A stretch of DNA of 64,000 nt from Zygosaccharomyces rouxii (GCF_000026365.1 NC_012990.1:1-64000), one strand, 5' to 3'. Shown: positions 38,479 to 48,972, numbered from the stretch's first letter. Notes: a model not told the origin generated them from the letters alone. Program-made: numbers and translations.

Positions 38479-41073
38479 ATGGCTAAAAAGAAGAATCAGC
38501 CTTCTTCTAAGTTACGTAAGAGAGCTCAAAATGCTCTTGAATTAGCCCAAAATGAGCTTGGTGAAAGTGATTACTCTGATGACGAAAGTGCTTACAATAG
38601 TGGTAGAAGAGGTGTGCTGAATATTTCAAGGAGGGGCCAAGATGAAGATGAATTTGAAGGCTCTGAAAACGGTGAGGAAAGTTTTGAAGACGAAGATTTG
38701 GATTCTGATGAGGCACTAGGATCAGATGACGAATATGATGTGATGAATTCCAAGTTTTCTCAGACTATTCGTGATAAGCAGAAGAATAAAAATAGGAATC
38801 AAGAACCTGAGGGTGATTCTGATGAGGAGTACACTTCGATCGATGAAGCAGATTTGTTACCATTGTCTGCAGTTTGGGATAAAGCGGGTAATGACGATGA
38901 TGATGGAGATTCGAGCTCAGGTGCAGAAGAAAATAGCAATGGTAAGTTAGAACTTCAAAATGAGAATGAGATCGATGGTGATGATGATGATGATGATGAT
39001 GAAGGTGATGAATCAGAGAGCTCTCAAGAATCTGGTTCTGAGGAGAACCCCTTCGACGAAGTTCCTCAAGATGATGATGATGAAGTAGAATTAAACAACG
39101 TCACTTCAGGTTTAATGAAGGAAGGAGACAAGCAGGAATACAAAAGACTAAACAATTACGGTACGGGCAAAGAAAATGAATATGCACTACCGTCTGCTAC
39201 TTCGGTTAGCGGTAGTAATAAACTGAATTTGGCCGACATGATAGGCGTTGTTGATGATAAGGAAGCTGCTGCCAAGGCCACTTTGGTTCAAGACAATTCT
39301 TCGACGTTGTCAGTGCCTCTTCCTCAAAGAATTCAACAAAGACATGAACGTAAGGCAGCTTACGAAATCTCTAAGGATGAGATGGATAAATGGAAGGATG
39401 TTGTACAGCAAAACCGCAGAGCTGAACATTTGGATTTTGCTAGTGGTCGTTCAGTACCTGATAACACATCATCTACTTTCACTAGGTCTGCAGGACAACC
39501 ACAGACAGAATTAGAAGAAAAAGTTGACAAAGTCTTACAGAATAGTAATTTAGTGGATCCGGTGAAAAATTCTACCTTTGAAGAATTGGCAACAGCCAAG
39601 ATGTCACCAGAAGATATGAAGAAGAAAACCAGAGAAATGAGATTAATGAGAGAACTAATGTTCCGTGAGGAGAGAAAGGCTAAGAGGTTAAAGAAGATAA
39701 AATCCAAGACTTACCGCCGTATCAAGAAGAAGGAAATGTTGAAAAATAGGGAACTAGCAGGTGTGGATGAAGAATCTGATGAAGATGCCGATGTTGCTAG
39801 AGCCAAAGAAAGAATGACTCTTAAACATAGAGCTAACTCCAAGTGGGCAAAAGAAATGGTAAAACACGGTATGACAAACGATGCCGAGACTAGGGAAGAA
39901 ATGGAGGAAATGCTGCGACAAGGTGAGCGTCTAAATACCAAGGTTTTAGACCACGATTCAGAAGAGGATGACCCTAACCTAAGCGATATTGAAAGAGAAG
40001 AGGAGAAGGAGCAATCACAGGGTACCTCCGGAGAGAAGCTCGGTAAGTCTGGTATTATGGATATGGCTTTCATGAAGACAGCCGAAGCTAGAGAGAAGGA
40101 TGAGAATAGAAAAACAATGGAAGCTCTCAGAGCCGCTGAAGTATCTGGTAATGTAGATGAAGAAAGTGACGATGAGAAAGCTGCAAATGTAGAATTAAAC
40201 CAGGGGAGAAGGATATACAATTCTGTTGCGTCTGTAAATTCGAAGCAAGAACGAGCCAAAAAGTCCGGTGATAAACCTAATGGTAAGAAGCAAGTAAAAG
40301 ATGGAGAAGTCGAAGTCCGTTATGAAGAACCTGAACAGCAAGAAGCTCGTAATGGAAAAGAGTCTGAAGACAAAAAGACTGAGTCTGTTAATCCATGGTT
40401 AGCAACAGGTGATGAAGAGGATGAAAGTACAGTTAAACATTCTTCAAAAGTTTCAGTCGTTGACAAAGATAGTACGAAGGCAGCAAAGAACCTCTACAAG
40501 ATCGAGAAGAAGGGGAAGCGTAATTCTAAGGCTGCTGATGCTGATGAAGATCTATTGCTAGATGCTGATGATCAACACCATATGACATTCCAAACGGAGG
40601 ACTTAACACCCAACTTCATGTTCAAACAACAAGACGTTGTTGCAGAGGCGTTTGCTGGTGATGATGTAGTGACCAGTTTTGATGATGATAAGAAAAGAGT
40701 AGCAGAAAGTGAAGATGACAAGGAGGAAGATGTGACATTGCCAGGATGGGGTCAATGGGCAGGTGCTGGTTCCAATCCAAAAAAGAAGAGAAAATTTGTT
40801 AAAAAGATCAAGGGGACCGTTGAGAAGAATAAGAGGAAGGATAAGAATCTACAAAACGTTATTATTAATGAAAAATTGAACAAAAAGAACCTCAAGTATC
40901 AATCCTCCGCGGTTCCATTCCCTTTCGAGAGCAAAGAACAATACGAAAGATCTCTACGTATGCCATTGGGTTCAGAATGGACTTCAAGCTCTGCTCATCA
41001 AAAGATGATCAAACCAAGAATATTGACCAAACCTTCGGAAGTTATCGATCCTTTAAAGGCTCCTTTCAAGTAA
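38479..41073 (+). CDS. UTP14: Utp14, small-subunit processome component
   Basis: The 864-residue protein (899 in S. cerevisiae) is Utp14. In the nucleolus it activates the DEAH helicase Dhr1, which removes U3 snoRNA from the pre-ribosome. The sequence is highly charged, with acidic Asp/Glu runs (about 20-95, 135-205) that include GAT repeats at 38980-39005. The conserved Utp14 core starts near residue 275 (VPLPQRIQQRHERKAAYEI) and includes KAKRLKKIKSKTYRRIKKKE. The C terminus has the LPGWGQWAGAG and SSAVPFPFESKEQYERSLRMP family signatures. Gene order GIM5-UTP14-PRE8 matches S. cerevisiae. Confidence 0.96.
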   Translation: MAKKKNQPSSKLRKRAQNALELAQNELGESDYSDDESAYNSGRRGVLNISRRGQDEDEFEGSENGEESFEDEDLDSDEALGSDDEYDVMNSKFSQTIRDKQKNKNRNQEPEGDSDEEYTSIDEADLLPLSAVWDKAGNDDDDGDSSSGAEENSNGKLELQNENEIDGDDDDDDDEGDESESSQESGSEENPFDEVPQDDDDEVELNNVTSGLMKEGDKQEYKRLNNYGTGKENEYALPSATSVSGSNKLNLADMIGVVDDKEAAAKATLVQDNSSTLSVPLPQRIQQRHERKAAYEISKDEMDKWKDVVQQNRRAEHLDFASGRSVPDNTSSTFTRSAGQPQTELEEKVDKVLQNSNLVDPVKNSTFEELATAKMSPEDMKKKTREMRLMRELMFREERKAKRLKKIKSKTYRRIKKKEMLKNRELAGVDEESDEDADVARAKERMTLKHRANSKWAKEMVKHGMTNDAETREEMEEMLRQGERLNTKVLDHDSEEDDPNLSDIEREEEKEQSQGTSGEKLGKSGIMDMAFMKTAEAREKDENRKTMEALRAAEVSGNVDEESDDEKAANVELNQGRRIYNSVASVNSKQERAKKSGDKPNGKKQVKDGEVEVRYEEPEQQEARNGKESEDKKTESVNPWLATGDEEDESTVKHSSKVSVVDKDSTKAAKNLYKIEKKGKRNSKAADADEDLLLDADDQHHMTFQTEDLTPNFMFKQQDVVAEAFAGDDVVTSFDDDKKRVAESEDDKEEDVTLPGWGQWAGAGSNPKKKRKFVKKIKGTVEKNKRKDKNLQNVIINEKLNKKNLKYQSSAVPFPFESKEQYERSLRMPLGSEWTSSSAHQKMIKPRILTKPSEVIDPLKAPFK

Positions 41074-41162
41074 AATGTACATTAGTAGGGAAACATAAAA
41101 CATATGGGGGACCCGGCGCCGCTTGGGCAGAATCAGATTTATACATATTTACTAGTATACCT

Positions 41163-41915
41163 TCATAATGCATCCAATCTATCGTTGATTTCTTGTGCAG
41201 TTAATTTTCTAAAGCGAGGGCCTTTATCACCTGGAACACCCTTGTAACCTAACAGATCCTTGTTCTCATCACCGATAACTGCTATTTCAATTGTATCTCC
41301 GTTAAATTCACCCTCTACAGATTCCTTTAACGTGAGAAGCACTGTATGGATGGCATCTTCCAATTCAAGTTCTTCGTTCCATCTTTTCTCTAAGAAAGTC
41401 TTTGCAGCAGTAGAACCCTTCCCTATAGCTGTAGCCTTCCAGGGGAAATAAGATCCGGACGGATCTACCTGATATAGCCCAAAACCTGTATGTTCGTCAT
41501 AACCGGCGACCAAAAGAGATGCACCATATGGTCTAACACCACCCGATTGAGTAGCTTCTTGCATGATTTTAGCAATTTCAGAAACCAGAAGTTTTGTTGG
41601 TGGATACTCACCATAAATTCTCTTATAATGTGTGTGCGCCACTTTCCTTGATTTATCCACTAGAACTCTGTAATCAGGACCCATACCGGAATAGACAGTT
41701 CCAATGTTTGGTGTTATTTGTGAAATTTTATTCAATGTTTCAGTGAGAGCCAATGGAGATGAAGATTTCTTCTCTGTGGCAATGACAACACCATTTGTAG
41801 CTTTAACACCAATAGAGGTTACACCTTGCTTCACCGCTGTAAAGGCATAATCGATCTGTCCCAATTTACCATTGGGTGAGAAGGTGGTTAGGGAAAATGA
41901 ATACCTGTCAGCCAT
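41163..41915 (-). CDS. PRE8: Proteasome alpha-2 subunit Pre8
   Basis: The 250-residue protein has exactly the length of S. cerevisiae Pre8. The N-terminal proteasome alpha signature YSFSLTTFSPNGKLGQIDYAF spans residues 5-25. The GMGPDYRVLVDKSRK, RPYGASLLVAGYDEHTG and DPSGSYFPWKA blocks follow. Alpha subunits form the gated outer rings of the 20S proteasome and have no catalytic Thr. The gene converges on UTP14 with 89 bases between the stops. No proteasome-associated control element was confirmed in the upstream region. Confidence 0.96.
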   Translation of the reverse strand: MADRYSFSLTTFSPNGKLGQIDYAFTAVKQGVTSIGVKATNGVVIATEKKSSSPLALTETLNKISQITPNIGTVYSGMGPDYRVLVDKSRKVAHTHYKRIYGEYPPTKLLVSEIAKIMQEATQSGGVRPYGASLLVAGYDEHTGFGLYQVDPSGSYFPWKATAIGKGSTAAKTFLEKRWNEELELEDAIHTVLLTLKESVEGEFNGDTIEIAVIGDENKDLLGYKGVPGDKGPRFRKLTAQEINDRLDAL

Positions 41916-42372
41916 ATTTCTGATCTGAAAAATCCAAAAGAGACTTCAATGGGTTACAATTGAACCTATTTGACCCTTCTTGATGGTATATCTTTAAGGT
42001 TTTTAACTATGATGAACCTTTAAAGTTGAGCTTCCTTTGCCACCGCGAAGTTTGAACTCTTAGATTTATATCGTTTTATACGCAGGAGGAAAAGTAGTAT
42101 AGTCTTAAAATACAATTAACGATATTTAGAAATATGAATTTTCCAATAATGGTGGTAGTGATTTTTGTACAATCTTGGAATCCTGGATATTAATTTCCTG
42201 AAGGTCCCATCTCTCTAAAAAAATTTTAAGTGAAGTTATAGCTTCGAGAGAACTGAAGTTAACGATGAGCCTGATATTCTGATTGTCATGATGTTTTAGC
42301 TCGAATACTTGAATACTGCATACTCATAGTTTATCCATTTCTTTATTTTTTTCTATTTCTTATTTGTTTTTA
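41916..42372. other. Upstream region of PRE8 and 3' region of the U2AF small subunit gene
   Basis: About 460 bases of A+T-rich sequence without a gene. It contains the PRE8 promoter and the terminator of the gene to its right. Confidence 0.5.
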
Positions 42373-42983
42373 TCAGCTTTTAGACCTTTTTGTTTCAAAT
42401 TGCCAATGTTTAGCTTGTGATTTCTCTAAATCGATTCTAATCTTAGTGGAAGGTCTTCTAACATGCATAAAGTTGCAATCGCCACCTCTTTCACAAGTGC
42501 CTAAATCATGTTTCCTACAAACGGCCTCTCTAAAATCGGCGACATGTGTTAAATCACAGTAAAGTGGTCTTTCATCAAACCACCTCGTATTAAAATTGTT
42601 TTTAGCATCCTCAGCATCTTGTTCCCTTTCGTAATACAAATAAACATTTCCCTTTAAGTGGTCATTACGATTCTCACAGATAACCATAGATCGTACTGGA
42701 CCAAATCTACATGCTTCCATATAGATGTCTTCATACAGCGCATCAAAGTCTTGTGGATCGATTCCTTCAGGAGAGAAGTTAACCATGTTATAGATGAGAA
42801 TCGTGTGTGACTTAACAGGTCGAGTATGTCTTTTGGAACACTTATCACCGTGGCGGCAAGCTCCAATCTTGTAGTAAAAATGGCTGATAACAGGTTAGTA
42901 TACATTCAGATGATATGAAAAAAAAAAGGTTAGAGTGTGTAAGGATCCACATACCATTTCCTATTGTCCTCGTTGTTCGACAT
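42373..42983 (-). CDS. U2AF small subunit (U2AF35) homologue, one intron
   Basis: The gene is complement(42373-42883, 42955-42983), giving 179 residues. Splicing joins TG and C into the first Cys of a CCCH zinc finger, CHFYYKIGACRHGDKCSKRH (residues 10-29). A U2AF-homology RRM (about 36-122) follows with RWFDERPLYCDLTHV, then a second CCCH finger, CRKHDLGTCERGGDCNFMH. This is the full fold of U2AF35, which reads the AG of the 3' splice site alongside U2AF65. The RS tail is missing. S. cerevisiae has lost this subunit to my knowledge. The gene sits between PRE8 and a divergent RTF2 gene. Confidence 0.93.
42884..42954 (-). other. U2AF small subunit intron (71 bases)
   Basis: On the minus strand the donor is GTATGT (42954-42949), the branch point TACTAAC (42900-42894) and the acceptor CAG, ending at 42884. 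Only ten bases separate branch site and exon. If retained, translation stops after 17 codons at a TAA inside the intron. Confidence 0.93.
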
Positions 42984-43091
42984 TTGAGCTTCTTTTTGTC
43001 TGTTCTTAGTAGTGGTGATTAAACAAGAGCTCATCTTAAAAATCGATGCTCATCGCCTTTCATAAACCATCAAACAAATTAACCAAACACC
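42984..43091. promoter_or_regulatory. Short divergent promoter between the U2AF small subunit and RTF2 genes
   Basis: Only 108 bases separate the two start codons, so the two genes probably share control elements. The plus-strand stretch at 43045-43056 (atgctcatcgcc) contains gctcatcgc, the complement of a PAC motif (GCGATGAGC). The sequence shows no obvious TATA box. Confidence 0.6.
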
Positions 43092-43813
43092 ATGGGAGTA
43101 TGTAAAGAGAAACGGTTAATTCTTTAGCAAAGTTCATGGATCACTAACCTCATATATAGAATGATGGTGGTACGATTAATAAGGTGCACAGGCTGCAGCT
43201 AACTGCAGAACCAGATCGTTCTAAATCACCAGCTGAACAAGATTTAAGACAATTCCAAGATGCTTCTATATGGACATGCTGCAGACTTACAAATAAGAGG
43301 CTCCGATTGCCTCTGGTCAGTGATTTTAAGGGAAATCTTTTGAACAAGGAATCAGTATTAGAATGGTTACTGACACCAGAAAGGGAAGATTTTAATCAGG
43401 AACAGATCAAACAGTTTGCTCATATCAAGAGGCTAAACGATGTAGTTGACTTAAAGGGCATTCAAGAGACAGAAAACGGGTTCCAGTGTGAATTTAGTGG
43501 TGATGAACTAGGCAAGACAAATGTTAAATTCATATATTTAACTCTTTGTGGAGATGTTTTGCCTAAGAGCTCTCTAGGGCTTAGTACTAAGAAAAACCAT
43601 TGTCCCAAATGTGAATCCCCCTATGAAGATTTAGATGTAATCACCCTCAATCCTTCAAACCGGGAATTAGAATCGTTACAAGAAAGAATGCATAAACTTG
43701 AAGAGTTGAATCTCCATCACAACGGAAAGACGAGATCGAAGAAAAGAAAGAGAACAGCCAAGAGTGCTGAACATAATAATACCAAAAGACCTAAGGATTC
43801 CAGCGAAACCTAA
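43092..43813 (+). CDS. Rtf2 homologue (replication termination / splicing factor), one intron
   Basis: The gene is 43092-43097 joined to 43160-43813, 219 residues. Splicing after codon 2 yields MGNDGGTINKVHRLQL, which agrees with the invariant MG-DGG-I opening of Rtf2 proteins; without the intron this opening is lost. Two degenerate RING-like parts follow: WTCCRLTNKRLRLPLV with NLLNKESVLEWLL (about 39-75), and LTLCGDVLPKSS to HCPKCESPYEDLDVITLNP (about 130-175). The tail is Lys/Arg-rich. In fission yeast Rtf2 supports fork arrest and intron removal. S. cerevisiae lacks it to my knowledge. Confidence 0.9.
43098..43159 (+). other. RTF2 intron (62 bases)
   Basis: The donor GTATGT starts at 43098. 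A variant branch point CACTAAC lies at 43142-43148 and the acceptor TAG ends at 43159, eleven bases on. Reading through the intron stops at a TAG after 11 codons. Confidence 0.88.
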
Positions 43814-43823
43814 AGATTATAAT

Positions 43824-43841
43824 TATATATATATATATATA
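43824..43841. repeat. TA dinucleotide repeat
   Basis: Nine TA units just behind the RTF2 stop codon. It probably forms part of the 3'-end (efficiency element) region. Confidence 0.8.
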
Positions 43842-43885
43842 AAGGCGAAACTTTGTCATCTATATACAGGGTTTTCTTAATGAGT

Positions 43886-44092
43886 TTATTCAGCAGAAGA
43901 TGCAGCACCTTCCAAATCACGCTTTTCGTCAGCTTCTAGCTGTTGGGTCACTTTCTGTTCGTATTTCTTACCATTCTGATACATAGTATAACCCAAACTA
44001 CCCATCATCCATGCAGATCCACCGATTAGAGTTAAAACCGTCAGACGGTGGACTGCATCTGTTACTTTTGTGTACCAAGGGTATCTGGCCAT
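43886..44092 (-). CDS. COX14: Cox14, cytochrome c oxidase assembly factor
   Basis: The 68-residue protein matches S. cerevisiae Cox14 (70 residues, YML129C) over most of its length. Landmarks are the N-terminal [22 protein letters not shown], one membrane helix (about 18-38), and the [12 protein letters not shown] segment behind it. Cox14 is an inner-membrane mitochondrial protein that binds newly made Cox1 and, with Coa3, represses COX1 translation until assembly proceeds. The next gene, MSC1, follows on the same strand as it does in S. cerevisiae (YML129C-YML128C). Confidence 0.94.
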   Translation of the reverse strand: MARYPWYTKVTDAVHRLTVLTLIGGSAWMMGSLGYTMYQNGKKYEQKVTQQLEADEKRDLEGAASSAE

Positions 44093-44382
44093 CTTTGAAA
44101 CGACTCTAAATGGATTCTGGAAGCGGAAATGGTCCAGTCTATGTGAGCTATCTTGTCTTGATAGTTGTTGAAGAAGTTCAGTAAGAGCGGCCTCATCGAA
44201 ATATCAAAGGTCCTGTCGTAAGCCATGACCCCTAACCTACATGAACAAGGACACTACAAAGAGTAATAGGGATATTGAGAACGTTTCTCAAGCAATCGCT
44301 GTAATATTTCGAATTTCTCAAATCCAGTTATCACAAATAAAATTCGTACAAATGAAGTTACATATTTCATACTCATGGGTCA

Positions 44383-45885
44383 TTATTGTCTTACCGCTAA
44401 GGCAGCAGGTACACGCGAAAATAAATTCTTAACATTATTGGTCCATCTCTCATACCATGGCTGTTCTTGTACTCCTAGCATCAGATTAGTTTTTTCTCTT
44501 ACCAGTTTCACCAATTCATCCTTGGACATTGTGGCAGTCGAAGCACCACCACTCATTTTCTTCAAATAATTCTTTAAATCTTCCACGGACCAAGAATTGA
44601 AATCATCCTTAACCTTCTTACCAAGGCCTGAGGCCCAACTTTGGGTGTTTTTACTCAAAGTTTTAGCGTTAGTACTAACTGATTTGTAGTAATCATTCCC
44701 TTGAACTTCACCAGATTTTCTTTGGGCCCAATTCTTCAGGCTGTGATACCATGCACCATCGGTCAATTGGTCATACTTCTCCTGTGCCTTTTTCAATGGC
44801 TTATTTCTGACCTCTCTTACCAATGCACGCAGTTGTTCATTCGTTGCAATTTTACTGTAGCTTACACCGCGTGCATCTAGAAACTCAGTAATTTTACCTC
44901 TTGGCCAACTATCCAAATCAATTAGGAAAGTGTCGTTGATCACATCCCCAACTTTATTTTGAACAGAATTGAAAGCACTTCCTAAATTCAAAAGAGTCTT
45001 ATCCCATACTGAACAAACGTAGTCAGGAGACTTACTCAAAAATGGTGAAGAATGTCTTTGAGCCGCTTCTAAGAACCATTGAATATCATCTTTTAGTAAT
45101 TCCTTTTGATCCGAAGCTAAAGCCGCTAACGCATCGCGCTTTTCTTCGATATCATCATTGTACGGAATCTTATGGCTGTTCAACCATTTCCTTAGATCTT
45201 CAGCAGACCAGTGTTCGAAAACGTCCTTCTTGATATCTCCTGCAGAATCGAGCAGTTCTCTATTTGCCAAATCCAACGACTTCAAAGCGTTTAACCTTTT
45301 TTCTTCAGCAGCTTTGGATACGTGATAGATGTTTTCCCTCACTTTGTCCAACAATTCATCATTATTTTCTTCGAATGGCACTTCAAAGTCTTGTAACCAA
45401 GATTTGAAATCATCTGCTGTCCAGTGTTCGAAATAGGATGAAGATGGATAGAATCCAGAAGTATCCAATTTCTCTGAAATCGAGTAAAAATGGTCTTTTA
45501 TATACTTGATCAACTGATCTTTAGTAGCGCCTGGATGGGGGTGAATCCCATTCTTTTTGAGAAATGCGTGTAGCCTTTCCATTGGCCATGTCTCAAATAA
45601 CCAATCAGTAACTGGTTGCGATGAGCCAGTCACAGAACTTTGACTGGGCCAAAACTGCCACCATGGTTTTTTACTGCCAGTTTGTCCGGGCCATGCTTCT
45701 GATAAGGTTTCCTTCAACTCTTCATAAGTTTTTGAACTTAATTTTTCCAAACTCCTTTGCTGATCCTTGATATAACTCTTCAAATCGCTATGGGTCCAAC
45801 TATCAAAGATAGATCCATCTGCAATAACGTTTGCAACGTTTGCGCTCACTGCAAGTGAATAAAGAATACTAATACTTGGCTTCAT
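44383..45885 (-). CDS. MSC1: Msc1-like protein with repeated Ish1 motifs
   Basis: The 500-residue protein starts with a hydrophobic signal-like segment (about 1-22). It then has at least six repeats of a helical motif with pattern W-(S/T)-x-x-D-(L/F)-K-x-(W/Y)-L: near residues 30, 96, 150, 223, 331 and 435. This is the Ish1/Msc1 repeat. S. cerevisiae Msc1 (513 residues, YML128C) is a stress-induced protein of uncertain function linked to meiotic sister-chromatid recombination and endomembrane or mitochondrial fractions. A family link to S. pombe Ish1 at the nuclear envelope exists. It is divergent from RSC9. Confidence 0.92.
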   Translation of the reverse strand: MKPSISILYSLAVSANVANVIADGSIFDSWTHSDLKSYIKDQQRSLEKLSSKTYEELKETLSEAWPGQTGSKKPWWQFWPSQSSVTGSSQPVTDWLFETWPMERLHAFLKKNGIHPHPGATKDQLIKYIKDHFYSISEKLDTSGFYPSSSYFEHWTADDFKSWLQDFEVPFEENNDELLDKVRENIYHVSKAAEEKRLNALKSLDLANRELLDSAGDIKKDVFEHWSAEDLRKWLNSHKIPYNDDIEEKRDALAALASDQKELLKDDIQWFLEAAQRHSSPFLSKSPDYVCSVWDKTLLNLGSAFNSVQNKVGDVINDTFLIDLDSWPRGKITEFLDARGVSYSKIATNEQLRALVREVRNKPLKKAQEKYDQLTDGAWYHSLKNWAQRKSGEVQGNDYYKSVSTNAKTLSKNTQSWASGLGKKVKDDFNSWSVEDLKNYLKKMSGGASTATMSKDELVKLVREKTNLMLGVQEQPWYERWTNNVKNLFSRVPAALAVRQ

Positions 45886-46076
45886 ACTTAAAAAACCTTA
45901 TTCTCACGATGGTTTAGAAGTGTAGTTTGCTCTAGTCCATCTCATCCCTACCCTTTAGACTTTTCAAGTGTATATATATATATGTATGTATATATTTATA
46001 TATCCGATAATGTCTCCCATCCTTTAAGAGCAATGATAAATTCCGCTGGGCAACCGATCAGTTCTACCCTTATTTG

Positions 46077-46109
<33 letters not shown>

Positions 46110-46818
46110 TTAATTGAGTTAACCAAGCAATTCAAACCGGTGCCCTTCCTCCCTTTAGATCGCCAACTACCATTTTAGTATCTTGCTGGATAGTGTCCTA
46201 GTGCTCTATCCTTCTTGTATGGGCATGGATATGTGCAGGGACTGTAGTAGGACAATGAGGCGCTATAGACAACAAGTACCCCAAAGCTCTGCAATCCACT
46301 GTTAGTACGGGATGAGTAGTAGATATCTAAGAAACAGATAGATTTAAATGAATATGAAATTAGTTAGTCTCGTCGACATATCCGTTGGACAGAACACTAC
46401 GTAGTAGAACAAGGTATAGTACAAGAGATGGGAAGCTATAGAGAATACTATGTATGCTTGCAAAGTGAGGTCTCTTATTAAGACTACAGTGAGGGGGAGG
46501 AGAAGTTATAAAGGATTCAAGAGACATTTTTTTCCCATCTTGCGTTACCTACTCAGAGCTCTCGTACCACACTCAAATATCCTCCCTCCCCCGTAATTTT
46601 TATGGGCTTGAGCCTTGATGCAGTAGTACTTGAGTTGTAGACTATGGCTCACCAGTTCAGCATTCTTTGTAGATACGGCCCTTCGACTCTTTAACTGTGA
46701 ATCTTTCACTTAACATGCAATTGACATGGAACGCTCTGTTGAAATTTAAACACTTATCAATACATTAAACACTAAAAAGATACAAAAGTTGACAAACGCA
46801 AGCTATTGTTCGCCAGTT
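45886..46818. promoter_or_regulatory. Divergent MSC1-RSC9 upstream region
   Basis: About 930 bases without a gene. A 31-base A run lies at 46077-46107 and an AGGGG stress-response core near 46492 (gtgagggggagg). Cytosine-rich runs follow at about 46580-46592. The stress cores would suit MSC1, whose S. cerevisiae orthologue is stress induced. Confidence 0.45.
46077..46107 (+). repeat. Poly(dA) tract of 31 bases
   Basis: An uninterrupted A run, by far the longest homopolymer in the window. Such tracts exclude nucleosomes in yeast promoters. Length polymorphism or sequencing error is likely here. Confidence 0.9.
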
Positions 46819-48573
46819 ATGAGTGCGTATGCTGCTAATCATTCACCTACACCTCACAGTGTGACGGATACCTCCATACCAGGTGTTCCTAGCGGCGGTG
46901 GTGAAGATGAAGTTGACATGAATAACATGTTTATGCAACTAGTTCCTCAACCGATTAGAGTCACTAGAAATCAATCGAATGGGGTTGCAGCAAGCAAATC
47001 GTTGCAGTTCTCTCTAGCAAACTTGAACGTTTTCCAAAATTTGCCAAAGGAGACTTCTCGTGGTGTTGATGATTTGACTAGAATGAAGATGGCAATCCTA
47101 AGTGGTATACCAGAGGAAGTTAAATGGGCACTCAAGAAATATTTAGCTTACAGTAATAAGGCTCCTTACATGATTAGTCTCAAGGATTTGCCCAATCTTT
47201 TGCCCCTTTTCACTAATTTCATTCAGGATATGGAGCCATTGGTTGAAAAGTTTAATACGCCAGTATTGGGTGATGTTAAATGCATGGAAAAATTGCAGAC
47301 TGGTTTGAACAGTCTGCTAATTGTAAGGAATTTGGCTCAGGATACGGATTCCGTCCAAGTACTAGTGTCAGACACGACAATCAAAAATTTTATTCTTTTC
47401 GTTCTACAAAAATTCGAATTAGTAGCAGATGGTGATTCAAGCTGGCAGATTTATGACTCTAATGTTTCGTTCTTTAGTGAGCTCTGTCACTATGCATTGG
47501 ATCTAATGGAGGCTATTTCCTCTTACATTGCACCTGCAAAGAAGGATGATTTGTATTTCCAAACTTTGGTCTCTGTGTTGAATTACACAAAGGACCGTTA
47601 CATGGTGATTTCTATCCTTAGATCTCTTTCACGTCTATTGGTGAGATCGAAAGCTGATGAGGAAAGTGCTGCTGATAATTTAGACGAAAGGACCTTATCG
47701 CTAATCGTCTCATTTTTGATTGTGGAGTGCGATAGTGAATTAATCATCGCATCGCTGGATTTCTTGTATCAATACATTTTACCTGGTGCTCAAAGAATTT
47801 CAATTCTTTTGGATGATCCTCACAGATTTGCTACTCTAGGTGCAGTGTTACCAAGATTATTGACTTATAACATTAAGGAACCAGAATATGATGTGTTAGA
47901 GAATTTTGAAGTTAAATTAGTGAAAAGATTAAGACCACCTGCACCTAGTAGTGCTCCAGACTTGCCGCCATCTTTGTTCGAACAATTGTTGGCATTGAAT
48001 GAACCTATGAGATCGACAGCCTGGTTAAGGTGTTGTTTCCAGCCCGTAGTTGATGCAGAATTTACTCAGATAAGTCTTTGGAGAGCTTATGAATCAAAAT
48101 TTGCCCAACCCGTTCGTGAATCTGGGAGAAAATTGTTACCAGCGGTAGAATTTATCAAGAATGTATCCAATGCCTTTAGCGAGGCATCTGCTATGGTTAT
48201 TACCGATTCTACTACAGGTAAGAAAAGATTCGTTATGAAGGGAATTCAACCAAGGCCGAAAGCCTTGAGTATCAATGAAGGTGAATACGCTGCAAAAAAC
48301 TCCTTGCCACCATTACAATCAAAGTTTTTGGATGATTCTTCGAACATCACACCAGCAAGACAGGAAGAATTACCAGATATTAAGTTTCCTACAAAATTAT
48401 CTGAAGTCTCTAAGGCAACTTCGACGTTTCTCTGTTTACTCTCTAATGAATCAAGTGGTCCCGGTGTGGATTTCTGCAGAGTCATCAAGCCAGTGGTGTT
48501 GCATAAACTTGCTGATATTCCACCTTTGAGTTATGCCCTTTCGGAGTACATGGAGAATACGCCAGGAGTGTGA
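46819..48573 (+). CDS. RSC9: Rsc9, subunit of the RSC chromatin remodeller
   Basis: The first ATG is at 46819, giving 584 residues; a TTG ten codons upstream was rejected as start. S. cerevisiae Rsc9 (YML127W) has 581 residues. A polar N terminus of about 35 residues precedes a helical armadillo-like body that fills the rest, with long helices such as [20 protein letters not shown] and [19 protein letters not shown]. Rsc9 is an essential part of the nucleosome-moving RSC complex and affects stress and TOR-responsive genes. I could not confirm a separate ARID domain by eye. It converges on RPM2. Confidence 0.93.
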   Translation: MSAYAANHSPTPHSVTDTSIPGVPSGGGEDEVDMNNMFMQLVPQPIRVTRNQSNGVAASKSLQFSLANLNVFQNLPKETSRGVDDLTRMKMAILSGIPEEVKWALKKYLAYSNKAPYMISLKDLPNLLPLFTNFIQDMEPLVEKFNTPVLGDVKCMEKLQTGLNSLLIVRNLAQDTDSVQVLVSDTTIKNFILFVLQKFELVADGDSSWQIYDSNVSFFSELCHYALDLMEAISSYIAPAKKDDLYFQTLVSVLNYTKDRYMVISILRSLSRLLVRSKADEESAADNLDERTLSLIVSFLIVECDSELIIASLDFLYQYILPGAQRISILLDDPHRFATLGAVLPRLLTYNIKEPEYDVLENFEVKLVKRLRPPAPSSAPDLPPSLFEQLLALNEPMRSTAWLRCCFQPVVDAEFTQISLWRAYESKFAQPVRESGRKLLPAVEFIKNVSNAFSEASAMVITDSTTGKKRFVMKGIQPRPKALSINEGEYAAKNSLPPLQSKFLDDSSNITPARQEELPDIKFPTKLSEVSKATSTFLCLLSNESSGPGVDFCRVIKPVVLHKLADIPPLSYALSEYMENTPGV

Positions 48574-48972
48574 TGATCAATGCTTAAAAATTGTAATTTT
48601 TGATAGATGTATGTACTATAGAAACCAACAAAGAACCAGTCAATTTGGGGTGAGGCTAATAAAGTCATATTATATTATATTATGACACAATAGCCTATGA
48701 ATAAAGAAAAAGGCTAATAAGAAAAAAGATTTTAAAAAAAAAATTAAATAAAAAAAACAGTCGACCCACATGTACTAGATCAACTTCTCTTAATCGTAAT
48801 CATCATCATATAAAAGTAAAAAACTAAAAAAATCTCGTATTTCAAATATGTTTATCATGAACCCTAACGGGCAGCTTTTTGAATAGGTTAATGTGCCCAA
48901 TTTATTGTTTATTCCACATGTTGCAATAAGATCCTTAATCCAAAACGTAATCATAGCATTAATAATAATAAT
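48574..48972. other. Convergent 3' region of RSC9 and RPM2
   Basis: About 400 bases, very A+T rich, with tattatattatatta repeats near 48670 and several A runs. It probably holds the polyadenylation signals of both genes. No gene is seen. Confidence 0.6.

Noticed and set aside
46077..46107. Poly(A) run as evidence for a retroposed gene
   Set aside because: No intronless gene copy precedes it; it is better seen as a promoter poly(dA) tract.
46789..46818. TTG start ten codons upstream of RSC9
   Set aside because: Non-ATG start; the ATG at 46819 gives a length close to that of the orthologue.
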